DNA from: Pedobacter ghigonis
GTDB lineage: Bacteria; Bacteroidota; Bacteroidia; Sphingobacteriales; Sphingobacteriaceae
Length of the DNA stretch: 64,000 nt
Assembly: GCF_903166585.1 (NCBI RefSeq)
Contig: NZ_CAESCM010000003.1
Coordinates: 186,001 to 250,000 of the forward strand
Direction of reading: 5' to 3'
The number at the start of each line of letters is the position of its first letter. The first letter of the stretch is position 1. The position numbers were made by a program, and so were the translations under genes. The notes under the pieces were generated by a model. That model was not told where the DNA came from, did no database searches, and worked only from the letters and a program-made list of their open reading frames with translations. Below are positions 42,270 through 51,401 of the stretch, one piece after another.

Positions 42270-45011
42270 TTATTTCTGCTCCACCACAAACTCATAATCT
42301 CCCGAGCCTACCTCATAAATGGCCCTGTCTTTTTCTAATTTTATAAATTTTAAATCTTTTATTGAGCCTAGGCTTTCTGTAACTGCATTTTTGTTTTTAG
42401 CAGGAATGTAAAGCATAGCTGTTGTATTGGCCGGAATGCTAATTTTCCAGTTAAACTTATTGGCTGTTTTGCTATAACTGCTTTTAATCAGGCCATAAGC
42501 GGAATGATAACCCGCAGTTACCTGGTCCAAACCGTTAATCATTTCGGGTTTCATGGTAATTTTTTTAAACGCCGGACTTTCGGCCTTAATACCCGCCAGA
42601 TTTTCGTAATACCAGATCAGCAAATCGCCCAGCATCATTACATGGTTTTGCGAATTCATTTTCGGATCGGCGGTATTTCCGTTCCAGAGCTCCCAGATGG
42701 TGGTTGCACCGTTATCGATCATGTAGCCCCAACCCGGGTAAGTTTTTTGCGTGGCAATGGTGTAGGCCAAATCTGGCCGGCCGTAATCGTTTAAGCAGCG
42801 CATTAGCCACTGTACCCCAACCAAACCATTACTTAAATGCCCTTTATTGGTTACTTCAACCGTGTACACGATGTTTTTGAAAACCTGATTAATATTCGCT
42901 TCAGGTACCATTCCGAAATACAGCGGAATAATGTTATCCGTTAAGTTGTTGCTGGCATAAAAGCCTTTTTCATTGTAGAATTTCTGATTAAATGCTGATT
43001 TAATTTTATCGCCTAAGGCTTTAAATTCTTTGTAATCACTATCATTTCCGCTTATCTGGCTAAACTGCATCATCAGTTGTGTAAAGTGGTAGTAATATGC
43101 CGTCGAAATCAATTCGGAAGGATATTTTTTATCTGCACTTTTACCTCTGCCCGCCTCAATGGTTACAGGTGGCATGCACCAATCGCCATAACTGTCTTTG
43201 GTGAGGATGTAATCTTTCATGTACCGCTCCTGCATGTAGCGAAGCCACTTTTTGATGGCTGGATAATTATCAGTCACCGCATTTACATCACCGGTTTGTT
43301 TGTAGAGCATTTCGGTAATGAGCACAATAGAACCCGGCCAGCTCATGTTATCGCTGTAATATCGCCAAAAAGCAGGGGCAACATCGGGAATGGCACCATC
43401 TTCTTTTTGTGCATTCCTGATATCCTGCAACCACTTGGCGTAAAATTTACCATTATCGAACAGGAAATTTTCGCCGTGTGCTACAGCACCTCTGTCGCCC
43501 AACCAGGGCATGCGTTCGTTGCGTTGCGGGCAGTCGATCGGGATACCCTTATAGTTACCGGCAATTCCCCACCAGGCATTTTTAAAAATCTTGTTGGTTA
43601 GCGCATTTGAAGTTTCGAAAGTGCCTACGGTGTTCATCTTGTCGTAGATCATTTTTCCGGTAAAATCAGTCAGGCTGGGTGTATAATTCAATCCAGATAT
43701 TTCTACATACCTAAAACCGCGGTAAGCAAAAGTCGGTTCCCATAATTCTGGTTCGTTTCCTTTAAAAGTATATAAATCAGTGCATTTGGCATTGCGCAGG
43801 TTTGCGGTAAACAGCTCGCCATTTTCCTGTAGTGATTCGGCAAAGCGTAATTTAATTTGTTTGCCCTTCTGCCCCTTTACTTTAATTTGTAGCCAGCCAA
43901 CCATGTTCTGTCCCATATCCAACAGGTATCTGCCACCCGGAATTGCCTTAACTGAAAGGGGTTTCAGGGTATTCATCACCCGCATGTTTTCGTTCATTTG
44001 GGCCTCAATGGTTCCCGAAGGTTCCTGTACAAATTCTGCTTTGAGCCATTTGCTGTCGTCAAAACCTGCCTTATTCCAGCCAATCGCTTCTTTTGTTGCG
44101 TCGTATTCTTCGCCGTCGTATTCGTTATTGGCCCTGATAGGTCCATCGGCAGTACCTTTCCAGCTGTCATCAGTATCGATATTGGCCATACTGCCATCAC
44201 TGTAAACGATACGGATGTTCAGCAGCATTTTAGGAAAACCAAATGTTTTGATTTTGTAGGGTTTTTCATTTTGCCGCATGGCGAAGAAACGACCATTACC
44301 TAAAACGGCACCTACCGCATTTTTTCCTTCCTGCAAATACGAGGTAACATCGTAAGTATTGTACTTTACGTTTTTATTGTAATCGGTTGGTGAGGGAGTG
44401 AGTACCTCCTCGCCTACTTTTTTGCCATTGAGGTAAAGCTGGTACAAGCCCAGGCCGATAATAGAGGCCGTGGCATATTTTACTTTTTTAGTGCTTTGAA
44501 ATTCCTTTCTGAAATAACGTGCGGATAAGCGGGAATCCGTTTTGGTGTTATCCCAGGGAAAAGCCCTGTCGAAACCAATCCAACCTTTCGGCCAGTCTTT
44601 GTAGCTGAGTAAGCCCATTGTCCACGAATTAGTGGCTGACCATTCGCTTTCGCCGGCAGTAGTCCAGGTTTTTACCTTCCAGTAACAGCGCATTCTGCTA
44701 TTCAGTACCTGTCCGTTGTATTTAACGTGGATCGATTCTTCGTTATTTACCTTCCCCGAATTCCAGAGATCACCTTCATTTTGTGCCAGTTTTTCGGCTG
44801 TTGAAGCCACCAGGACCTGATAAGCTTTTTGCGTAACATTACGTTTTGATGAAAGGATTTCCCAGCTTAACCGGGGTTGTGTTACATCAATACCTAATGG
44901 ATTAACCAACATCTCGCATTTCAGGTTTTGCAGGCTTACCTGAGCCACAAGTTTCTGGAATGGCAGCAACAGCAGCAGCATGATTATCGATATGTAGGTT
45001 TTAATGTTCAT
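42270..45011 (-). CDS. GH78 alpha-L-rhamnosidase, secreted (canonical motif)
   Basis: 913-residue secreted alpha-L-rhamnosidase with signal peptide (to LVAQ). N-terminal Ig-like domain (NLKCEMLVNPLGIDVTQPRLSW) and jelly-roll domains precede the (alpha/alpha)6 barrel. The catalytic motif is the canonical PIDCPQRNERMPWLGDRG, with the second acid in ATTIWELWNGNT. Length and order match the 17615-20368 protein, but the active-site motif differs, suggesting different linkage preference. The gap to the GH2 gene upstream (140 bases) holds a weak inverted repeat only. Confidence 0.92.
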   Translation of the reverse strand: MNIKTYISIIMLLLLLPFQKLVAQVSLQNLKCEMLVNPLGIDVTQPRLSWEILSSKRNVTQKAYQVLVASTAEKLAQNEGDLWNSGKVNNEESIHVKYNGQVLNSRMRCYWKVKTWTTAGESEWSATNSWTMGLLSYKDWPKGWIGFDRAFPWDNTKTDSRLSARYFRKEFQSTKKVKYATASIIGLGLYQLYLNGKKVGEEVLTPSPTDYNKNVKYNTYDVTSYLQEGKNAVGAVLGNGRFFAMRQNEKPYKIKTFGFPKMLLNIRIVYSDGSMANIDTDDSWKGTADGPIRANNEYDGEEYDATKEAIGWNKAGFDDSKWLKAEFVQEPSGTIEAQMNENMRVMNTLKPLSVKAIPGGRYLLDMGQNMVGWLQIKVKGQKGKQIKLRFAESLQENGELFTANLRNAKCTDLYTFKGNEPELWEPTFAYRGFRYVEISGLNYTPSLTDFTGKMIYDKMNTVGTFETSNALTNKIFKNAWWGIAGNYKGIPIDCPQRNERMPWLGDRGAVAHGENFLFDNGKFYAKWLQDIRNAQKEDGAIPDVAPAFWRYYSDNMSWPGSIVLITEMLYKQTGDVNAVTDNYPAIKKWLRYMQERYMKDYILTKDSYGDWCMPPVTIEAGRGKSADKKYPSELISTAYYYHFTQLMMQFSQISGNDSDYKEFKALGDKIKSAFNQKFYNEKGFYASNNLTDNIIPLYFGMVPEANINQVFKNIVYTVEVTNKGHLSNGLVGVQWLMRCLNDYGRPDLAYTIATQKTYPGWGYMIDNGATTIWELWNGNTADPKMNSQNHVMMLGDLLIWYYENLAGIKAESPAFKKITMKPEMINGLDQVTAGYHSAYGLIKSSYSKTANKFNWKISIPANTTAMLYIPAKNKNAVTESLGSIKDLKFIKLEKDRAIYEVGSGDYEFVVEQK

Positions 45012-45076
45012 TTTTTTTTGTGGTGATTACACTGATTTATGGATTACTCCGATTGTTATCTTTTATTGTAATGTTT

Positions 45077-45131
45077 AAAGGTTGTAATGTTCTAACGACT
45101 AACGTTTCAACATTCAAACTTTGCAACCTTT
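45077..45131. repeat. Weak inverted repeat in GH2/GH78 gap
   Basis: AAAGGTTG (45077-45084) is inverted as CAACCTTT (45124-45131) around a TAACGACTAACGTTTCAAC-rich centre. Possible intercistronic hairpin; no gene or promoter recognised. Confidence 0.4.
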
Positions 45132-45151
45132 TAACTTTTTTAGTTTTATCA

Positions 45152-47962
45152 TTAATTAGATTGCTTCGTCGTACCTCCTCGCAATGACGTGTTTCTGTCA
45201 GAAAAATCAAAATACAAGGTCATATCCAACGCCCTTGCCGGTTCTTTTTCAAAATCGTAAAACACATGCTTCATGCCCATCGGGCCGGTGGTTTCTGGTT
45301 TTTGCGTTTTGGTACCAATAGCAGATATTCCATTCATGAACGAAATATCCCCGTTAGGAAAAGTTGGGCTCATGTTATCATATTCTGTATCTTTCGATTT
45401 TTTTGGCGTAAATAACCTTAAGAAAACATCTTCCCGATCGGTTACTACCTTGAAATTTTGTGTTTTGCCAATAAAATCGCACCAGTACATGTTTGAATAA
45501 TAACCTTTAAATTCAGGATACTGCCATGGCGGTTCTCCGGTTGCCGAATCGTTATAATCTTTTTTCCAGATACCCAGCTGCGTGCCTTTCATGCGGTTTT
45601 TCCAAACCCGGTAAGGGCCATTGCCTTTATAAGTTACGCCTTTAATTTCGGTTTCGGGGTAAGAAAAGTTTAGACCGACGAAAGTGGTAAAATAAGCGGC
45701 TGGGAAATATTTTACCTGCATTTTTAACCAGCCCGATGGATAAATGGTCCACTCTAAGGTGTTGTAACTCTCTTTGCGGTCAAAAGTAGAAGCAATAACC
45801 AGGTTTTGTCCGTCCATTCTGGTTGTGAAATTTTTGAAGTTATTTACACCTTCCTGTAAAACCGGACCGTTGTTAAAGGGGATAATTCCTTTGGCATTTT
45901 CGGCTTTCTGCAACAGGCCGGTAGTTTTATCAAAAGTGAGTTGGATGCCATTAGCCGAAACCTGGAAAAGCGTTGCTGATTCTTTCAGGTTCACTTTAGA
46001 TGTGCCGGTAGTTACTACTAGCTTAGCGGCATCATCTTTCGGCAGGCTGATTGGGAAGCTCCAGGTAAATAATTCCTGACCGTAAACATCTTTTGCAGTT
46101 AAATATAAGGCATCGAAATTCTTCCAGTCGGCAGGAAGGTTAATTTGTAGTTTTCCTTTTTGAAAGGGTTTAATATCGGGCGCATCAGCTTTGCCTGCTT
46201 TGAAATACGTTTCGGTACCATCGCTTTTCAGGCTTTTCAGTTTCCATTCAAAGCTGCATTGATTCAGATTGGTAAAGGCATATCTGTTCTCCAGGCAAAA
46301 CGCTCCGTCAAATGCTGCTGTGATTTCTCTTTTTTCGACAAACACAGGACTCCAAACTTCCTTGATCGTAAAAAAACTACCTTCTTTTTCGTGGTAAGGG
46401 CCAACAATACCATCTGGGCCATGATTGCCATCGGTATCTAAAATGCCGTTTTTATCTGTGCGTACTACAGCCTGGTCGGCAAAGTCCCAGAGAAAGCCTC
46501 CGGCCGAAAGCGGATTGTTCCACATCGCGTTCCAGTAATCCTCAATACCCGCACCGTGGCCACCATCCCACATGCCATGAAGGAATTCGGTAGGCATTAA
46601 AATGCTATGGCCATGATCGTAATTGCCAATGCCATAATTAAATTCGCGGTAATGCGTGGTTTCAAAACCACCAAAAACTTCCCAGGGATGGATTAACGGT
46701 CTTTTTTGAATGTCGTTTTCAGGGAAAAGGTGATCGAGCTCGCGGTTATGGCCACCTTCGTTTCCATTGGCCCAAAATATAATAGACGGATGGTTTTCAT
46801 CATTAGCCATCATTTCTTTAAATAATTTGGTGCCGGTTGGGGTATCGTATGTGCCGTGCCAGCCTGCCAGTTCATCCATCACAAATAAGCCTAATGAATC
46901 GCAAACGTCTAAAAAGTGGCCATCAGGCGGGTAATGCGACATGCGAACGGCATTCATGTTCATTTCTTTCATTAACTTCACATCGGCAATGCTGATTTTT
47001 TTACTGGTGGTACGGCCAGATGATGGGTAAAAGGAATGCCGGTTTACCCCTTTGAATTTTATTTTTACACCGTTAACATAAACGCCATCGCGCTCGAGTA
47101 GTTCTACCGTTCTGAAACCTATTTTTTTGGTAAGCGTATGAAGTGTTTTTCCATTCTTGCTTAGCTTAAAAGTAGCGGTATATAAACTCGGGAACTCTGA
47201 CGACCAAAGTGCAGGGTTTTTAAACGCCTGGTTGATCCTGGTGCTAGCCCCTGTAATTTTAAAAGCGGCACTGCTACCGAATCTATTTCCTTTTACATCG
47301 GTTAATTGCACAGAAATTTGATCAGCATCACCTGTGGTAAAAATGTGTGCATCCAATAATCCATTGGCCTGCGCATTAATCTGAACCCTATCGATATGGA
47401 TTTGGGGCAAAGCTTCCAGGTAAACCGGACGGAAAATACCGCCGAAAATCCAGAAATCAGCCTTGCGTTCTGCATTGTTAACCGATTCATTGGCAGAATG
47501 CTTAGCTACTTTTACTTCAAGTAAATTATCGCTTCCAAATTTAATCAGTTTGGAAATGTTGTATTTAAAAACATAAAATGAACCTTGGTGGATCGCTCCC
47601 GCCAGCTGACCATTTATTTTGACTTCAGTATCGGTCATCGAGCCTTCAAAAACGATATTGATTTCCTTATTTTTCCAGGCAGTGGGAACATTGAATTTAT
47701 ACTTGTAAAGGCCTTGCTCCTTACCTTTATTTTCTTCTTTATTGAAACCGTAATTGTATTTGCCAAAGCCCTGCAGCTCCCAGTTTGAAGGAACCGGGAT
47801 GCTTGTCCATTTGCCCGAATTCATGCCTTCGGTACAAAAGAATTCCCAGTTTACTGTATTGTCGTTACCCGTACCCGATAGATATAATTTCTCTGTTTGT
47901 TGTGCCTTGGTCAGGCAAAACAGTAAAATAAAGCAAAGAAATAGTGATGCTCGTTTTAACAT
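45152..47962 (-). CDS. GH2-family exo-beta-glycosidase, secreted
   Basis: 936-residue secreted GH2 enzyme with signal peptide (to TKAQ), sugar-binding domain (IPVPSNWELQGFGKYNYG), two Ig-like domains and TIM barrel. The acid/base Glu is in FWANGNEGGHNRELDH. The nucleophile segment reads LMPTEFLHGMWDGGHG, where beta-galactosidases have CEYxHAMGN, so the specificity may be for another beta-glycoside such as a uronide. The C-terminal half has additional beta-sandwich modules. The last nine residues (SLRGGTTKQSN) are encoded by a type B repeat. It overlaps the acetylesterase stop by one base (TAATG). Confidence 0.85.
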   Translation of the reverse strand: MLKRASLFLCFILLFCLTKAQQTEKLYLSGTGNDNTVNWEFFCTEGMNSGKWTSIPVPSNWELQGFGKYNYGFNKEENKGKEQGLYKYKFNVPTAWKNKEINIVFEGSMTDTEVKINGQLAGAIHQGSFYVFKYNISKLIKFGSDNLLEVKVAKHSANESVNNAERKADFWIFGGIFRPVYLEALPQIHIDRVQINAQANGLLDAHIFTTGDADQISVQLTDVKGNRFGSSAAFKITGASTRINQAFKNPALWSSEFPSLYTATFKLSKNGKTLHTLTKKIGFRTVELLERDGVYVNGVKIKFKGVNRHSFYPSSGRTTSKKISIADVKLMKEMNMNAVRMSHYPPDGHFLDVCDSLGLFVMDELAGWHGTYDTPTGTKLFKEMMANDENHPSIIFWANGNEGGHNRELDHLFPENDIQKRPLIHPWEVFGGFETTHYREFNYGIGNYDHGHSILMPTEFLHGMWDGGHGAGIEDYWNAMWNNPLSAGGFLWDFADQAVVRTDKNGILDTDGNHGPDGIVGPYHEKEGSFFTIKEVWSPVFVEKREITAAFDGAFCLENRYAFTNLNQCSFEWKLKSLKSDGTETYFKAGKADAPDIKPFQKGKLQINLPADWKNFDALYLTAKDVYGQELFTWSFPISLPKDDAAKLVVTTGTSKVNLKESATLFQVSANGIQLTFDKTTGLLQKAENAKGIIPFNNGPVLQEGVNNFKNFTTRMDGQNLVIASTFDRKESYNTLEWTIYPSGWLKMQVKYFPAAYFTTFVGLNFSYPETEIKGVTYKGNGPYRVWKNRMKGTQLGIWKKDYNDSATGEPPWQYPEFKGYYSNMYWCDFIGKTQNFKVVTDREDVFLRLFTPKKSKDTEYDNMSPTFPNGDISFMNGISAIGTKTQKPETTGPMGMKHVFYDFEKEPARALDMTLYFDFSDRNTSLRGGTTKQSN
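45157..45189. repeat. Type B repeat encoding the GH2 C-terminus
   Basis: AGATTGCTTCGTCGTACC...GCAATGACG inside the last codons of the GH2 gene. Minus-strand translation gives SLRGGTTKQS. Confidence 0.9.
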
Positions 47963-49503
47963 TAATTGGTTTTAAATTGCTGGGTTAATGGATTATCGGT
48001 TCGAAAAGGCAAAGCGGGTAAACCATTGCCGTAAAAATTTCCGGTTGGGTTTTCTGTCCAGTTATAGCGCACCGCTTTAGGCAGCGCTACATCTTTAGCA
48101 GAAACCCATACCTTGCCCGCTTTGATAACTGCATTGGCTGGTACAAATTTGCCATCAGCGCCTGCCAGTGTAAAGCCGGTAACAGTGCCAGAAGCGTTTG
48201 CTTTTAAATATTCGAAATCTAGTATGGCTTTATCGCCTTTAAAGGCGACCGTTTTATAAACAGGACCAGAAAAGTCTGTTTTTTGCCTGTAAGTTTTGGC
48301 TAAAGCCCAAAGTGCTAAACGCCTGCCTACCTCCCATTTATAAGTGGGGTGTAAATCACCACCGTTATCGTTTAAATCGGAAGTTGAAACCAATCCGGTA
48401 TTGGGCAAGCGTAAGATCTGATCCTGTGCCTCCCAAAAAGCAGGCTCTGTATCAGCGGTCAATACCACTTTATCGCTTTTTTGCTTGCTGTAATCGAAAG
48501 GCGCAATCTGCACATAATAAAAAGGCAAATTACTTTCGCCCCAGGCTTTGCGCCAGAGGTTTATCAGCGTTTTCATTTTATAACTGTAGCTGATCTTTTC
48601 GTTCAGAAAGCAATTGGTTTCTCCCTGATACCATAAAAATCCAGCGATTTTAAACTTTGAAAGCGGTTCAATCATCGGTGTATAAAACTTACCCGGATCG
48701 TTACCCACTTTTTCGTTTTTGAAATAGGGTTCTGCAGCAAATGCTTCCTGACTAATCCAGGGCTCGATGGCACTGCCGGGTACTGCTGAAGAAATTACAC
48801 CCACCGGAACGCCGAGCTTTTGCTGTAATTCCTTCGCAAAGAAATAACCTACAGCCGAAAAGGCGCGTAAGGCAGAATCCTCGGCTACACCCCAGCTTTT
48901 ATGAATAGAATCGGGTTTAATCAACGTTTTTCTATTCACCAGGAAAATTCTAATCTGTTTGTTTTTGGCCTGTGCAACTTCATCAGCCGGAAAACCCAAT
49001 TTGTCGTTTTTAGGTTTCGGGATTTTGGCAAGTTTACGCATGGCATATTCCATGTTCGACTGGCCAGAGCAAAGCCACACCTCGCCAATCAGGATATTAC
49101 TGAGTTCGATTGTATTGGAACCAGCAATGACCATACTTTGTGGCTCTGCCGATGTTTTTAGTGGATTTAATACCACTGCCCAGTTTCCGTTTTGGCTGGT
49201 AATCGCTTCTTTTTTCTGGCCTGCAAAAGTAACCGTTACTTTTTCGCCAACAGCTGCGAAGCCCCAGATCGTGATGGGTTTATCGCGTTGCAAAACCATA
49301 TTGCTGGATAAGATTTGAGGCAACAGGATTTTGGCATTGGCGTTAAGTGAGAAAAGCGATAAGAGCGTAATGATTATCGTCATTGCGAGGAGGTACGACG
49401 AAGCAATCTTTTTAGCCTTGCACAAAGATTGCTTCGCTTCGATGAAAAATCGAAAGCTCGCAATGACGGATATCGTTGAACTGTAAACTGTCAACTGCTT
49501 CAT
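47962..49503 (-). CDS. Sialate-O-acetylesterase-type SGNH esterase, secreted
   Basis: 513 residues. The esterase part shows the SGNH/SASA blocks: WLCSGQSNMEYAM (Ser148), FLWYQGETNC and NDNGGDLHPTYKWEVGRRLAL with the catalytic Asp-x-x-His, plus an N-terminal beta-sandwich (SNMVLQRDKPITIWGFA). It would remove O-acetyl groups from acetylated pectin sugars. The ATG overlaps the upstream stop (ATGA). Residues about 11-41 are encoded by a palindromic repeat; the hydrophobic signal core (TIIITLLSLFSLNANA) starts just after Met41, whose codon is part of the repeat. Start at 49383 (Met41) therefore gives a normal signal peptide and is a real alternative. Confidence 0.85.
   Translation of the reverse strand: MKQLTVYSSTISVIASFRFFIEAKQSLCKAKKIASSYLLAMTIIITLLSLFSLNANAKILLPQILSSNMVLQRDKPITIWGFAAVGEKVTVTFAGQKKEAITSQNGNWAVVLNPLKTSAEPQSMVIAGSNTIELSNILIGEVWLCSGQSNMEYAMRKLAKIPKPKNDKLGFPADEVAQAKNKQIRIFLVNRKTLIKPDSIHKSWGVAEDSALRAFSAVGYFFAKELQQKLGVPVGVISSAVPGSAIEPWISQEAFAAEPYFKNEKVGNDPGKFYTPMIEPLSKFKIAGFLWYQGETNCFLNEKISYSYKMKTLINLWRKAWGESNLPFYYVQIAPFDYSKQKSDKVVLTADTEPAFWEAQDQILRLPNTGLVSTSDLNDNGGDLHPTYKWEVGRRLALWALAKTYRQKTDFSGPVYKTVAFKGDKAILDFEYLKANASGTVTGFTLAGADGKFVPANAVIKAGKVWVSAKDVALPKAVRYNWTENPTGNFYGNGLPALPFRTDNPLTQQFKTN
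49378..49468. repeat. Paired type B repeat inside the acetylesterase 5' coding region
   Basis: Arms CGTCATTGCGAGGAGG and CTCGCAATGACGG with GAAGCAATCTTT/AAAGATTGCTTC between them; a near-perfect long hairpin. On the minus strand it starts 31 bases after the stop of the 49500 gene and contributes about 30 codons to the acetylesterase. Confidence 0.92.
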
Positions 49504-51332
49504 AATCCCTCCGTTTTTAAATATTTAATCAGGTAAACAGCTTCTTTTTTCTCGGCTTCGCCCGCATTTTTTAAATCGTAGGTCTGATCGGCAGGCGTAT
49601 CAACATCCGGGAAACGGCGAACATCGCCTGTGCGCAACACAATGCGCGAAACATTGGCTACGGGTTGAAAGGCCAGGCTGGTGAGCACATCTTTGCCGTT
49701 AACCGTTATGGTGTAAAAACGATTCGCGGTGGTTAGTTTTAGTTTAATATCGTAAGTTTCGCCAGCTTTATATTTTAGGAAGTTTTTGTAACGTGCACCT
49801 GCTTTCGCACTTAACACGCCTGCAGTATCGAAAGTTAAACGAACGGTAGCCATGCCTTTCTCGTCCTGCAGCTCAATTTCCAATAAGCCAAAATTATCCT
49901 GTTTCGGAGTGACTGAGAACGAAGTACTTAGCTTAGCCGATGCAGGAAATACGCGTTCAGCTTTGGCATAATCAAAGGGATCTTTGTCTTTTAAAACCAG
50001 ATTGCCGTTTTCTACCTTTACTGGAGCCCACAGCGGACTGTAAATATTCCAAGATGCTAAAGCCTGTTCGGCCGGCATTTTACTAAAATCATCGTTTACA
50101 TGCGTTTTTGCCGTGGTGCTTACAGGTACCGGAATACCAGAAACCCAGATATCTTCTTTATTCATGCTGTAGGTAACCCAAAGTTTCCCGTCGGCAGGTT
50201 TTCCGTTGCCTTCTTCAATGCCGCGCACATATTGTGGACCATAGGATTTGTAATTGCCGCCATAGCGCATCGGAGAGATTTCGCCGTTAACTAAGGACAG
50301 GTCGGTATAGTCTAAGCCATTTTTGCTGGTAGAGATGGCCAGCGGCCAGCGGTATTCGGATGGATTATATACTGTTGCATAATTACCATCGCTTGTTTTC
50401 TGTCCCCATATTTTGGCGTTGCTGTTTACAAAACCGGGTGCACGGAAAGCACTTTCGGGCCAGCTTTTACCATTGTCGGTACTGATAGCAGTTAATGCAT
50501 TTTTCCATAAGCCTACTACGCGGCCATCAGGCAAATGGTAATAGCTAAACGCTTTGTATTGCTTCTGCAAGGTGATAAGCGGATCTTTTCGGTCTGCCTC
50601 TTCGTTCCATTGCTGGGTCATTAATTTATTAGCTAACAACTCATTACAGGCTTCAACAAAAGCTTTGCTTTTACTTTTTGTATAATAAGGATATCGGGTG
50701 TTTTTTTCTGAATAACCTGGATTGTAGTGAATGAAATAAATCGGTCCGTACTTGCCGTCTGCCTGAATTTCGCGCACTGCCCGGCCAATTCCATGTCCGT
50801 CGTTCGGATCGTCTTTGGCATCGAAACTAATGGCATAAAAGCCCAAAACCAGGAATACGTTTTTGGTGGATACATAAAAACCCATCCGTTGGTGCATCAC
50901 CGCATCGAGATCTTTAGCTACATCGCTACGTCCTTCTTTTGTAGTGCCATCAGGAATCCGGTAAACCGGAAAAATTACATCGGGCTTGGTCCAGGTATAA
51001 CCATCTTTTGACGATTGCAGTAAAGTTTGTCCCGGCGGGATGCTTTCTCCCACTTTATCGCTTAAATATTCTACATAAAAACGATTATTCCAGTAAGCCA
51101 GCATGGGTGCGTGGTTGTAAGTCCAGCCAAAGTTTTCGGCCAGTTCGGGGTGTTCTCTGTTCGCCCTGAAAGTTTGAATATTGTGCACGCCCACTACCGG
51201 TGTTAACTGACCATGATTATAATCGGCATTAACCAGTGTTTTGCCCGTGTAACGCACGGTATCTTGCGCTTGCGCGTTCGATATCGCCAATGCAAACAAG
51301 AGGAATAAACTAATTATTTTAAATATTTTCAT
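49500..51332 (-). CDS. Secreted beta-propeller protein with C-terminal LamG-like domain
   Basis: About 610 residues from ATG 51332 (a GTG six codons upstream is less likely). Signal peptide (to AQAQ). Residues about 25-415 form a sialidase-like propeller: QSSKDGYTWTKP, ISTDNGKSWPES, STSKNGLDYTDLS and NEDIWVS-like blade ends. Residues about 425-600 (DDFSKMPAEQALASWNIYSPLW...RFPDVDTPADQ) look like a concanavalin/LamG-like sandwich. HAPMLAYWNNRFYVEYLS and DGHGIGRAVREI are distinctive but I cannot assign a family; propeller rhamnosidases or lyases acting on rhamnose-uronate linkages are possible relatives. It is coupled to the acetylesterase. Confidence 0.6.
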   Translation of the reverse strand: MKIFKIISLFLLFALAISNAQAQDTVRYTGKTLVNADYNHGQLTPVVGVHNIQTFRANREHPELAENFGWTYNHAPMLAYWNNRFYVEYLSDKVGESIPPGQTLLQSSKDGYTWTKPDVIFPVYRIPDGTTKEGRSDVAKDLDAVMHQRMGFYVSTKNVFLVLGFYAISFDAKDDPNDGHGIGRAVREIQADGKYGPIYFIHYNPGYSEKNTRYPYYTKSKSKAFVEACNELLANKLMTQQWNEEADRKDPLITLQKQYKAFSYYHLPDGRVVGLWKNALTAISTDNGKSWPESAFRAPGFVNSNAKIWGQKTSDGNYATVYNPSEYRWPLAISTSKNGLDYTDLSLVNGEISPMRYGGNYKSYGPQYVRGIEEGNGKPADGKLWVTYSMNKEDIWVSGIPVPVSTTAKTHVNDDFSKMPAEQALASWNIYSPLWAPVKVENGNLVLKDKDPFDYAKAERVFPASAKLSTSFSVTPKQDNFGLLEIELQDEKGMATVRLTFDTAGVLSAKAGARYKNFLKYKAGETYDIKLKLTTANRFYTITVNGKDVLTSLAFQPVANVSRIVLRTGDVRRFPDVDTPADQTYDLKNAGEAEKKEAVYLIKYLKTEGL

Positions 51333-51401
51333 TTTTATTGTTTTAACCACTAAGGCACAAAGGCACTGAGTTCTTATCTAAACCTTACAGGTTTGTACGA
51401 A

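Noticed and set aside
42026..42295. 89-codon minus-strand open frame after GH78
   Set aside because: Covers type A and D repeats and the end of GH78; no independent coding signal.
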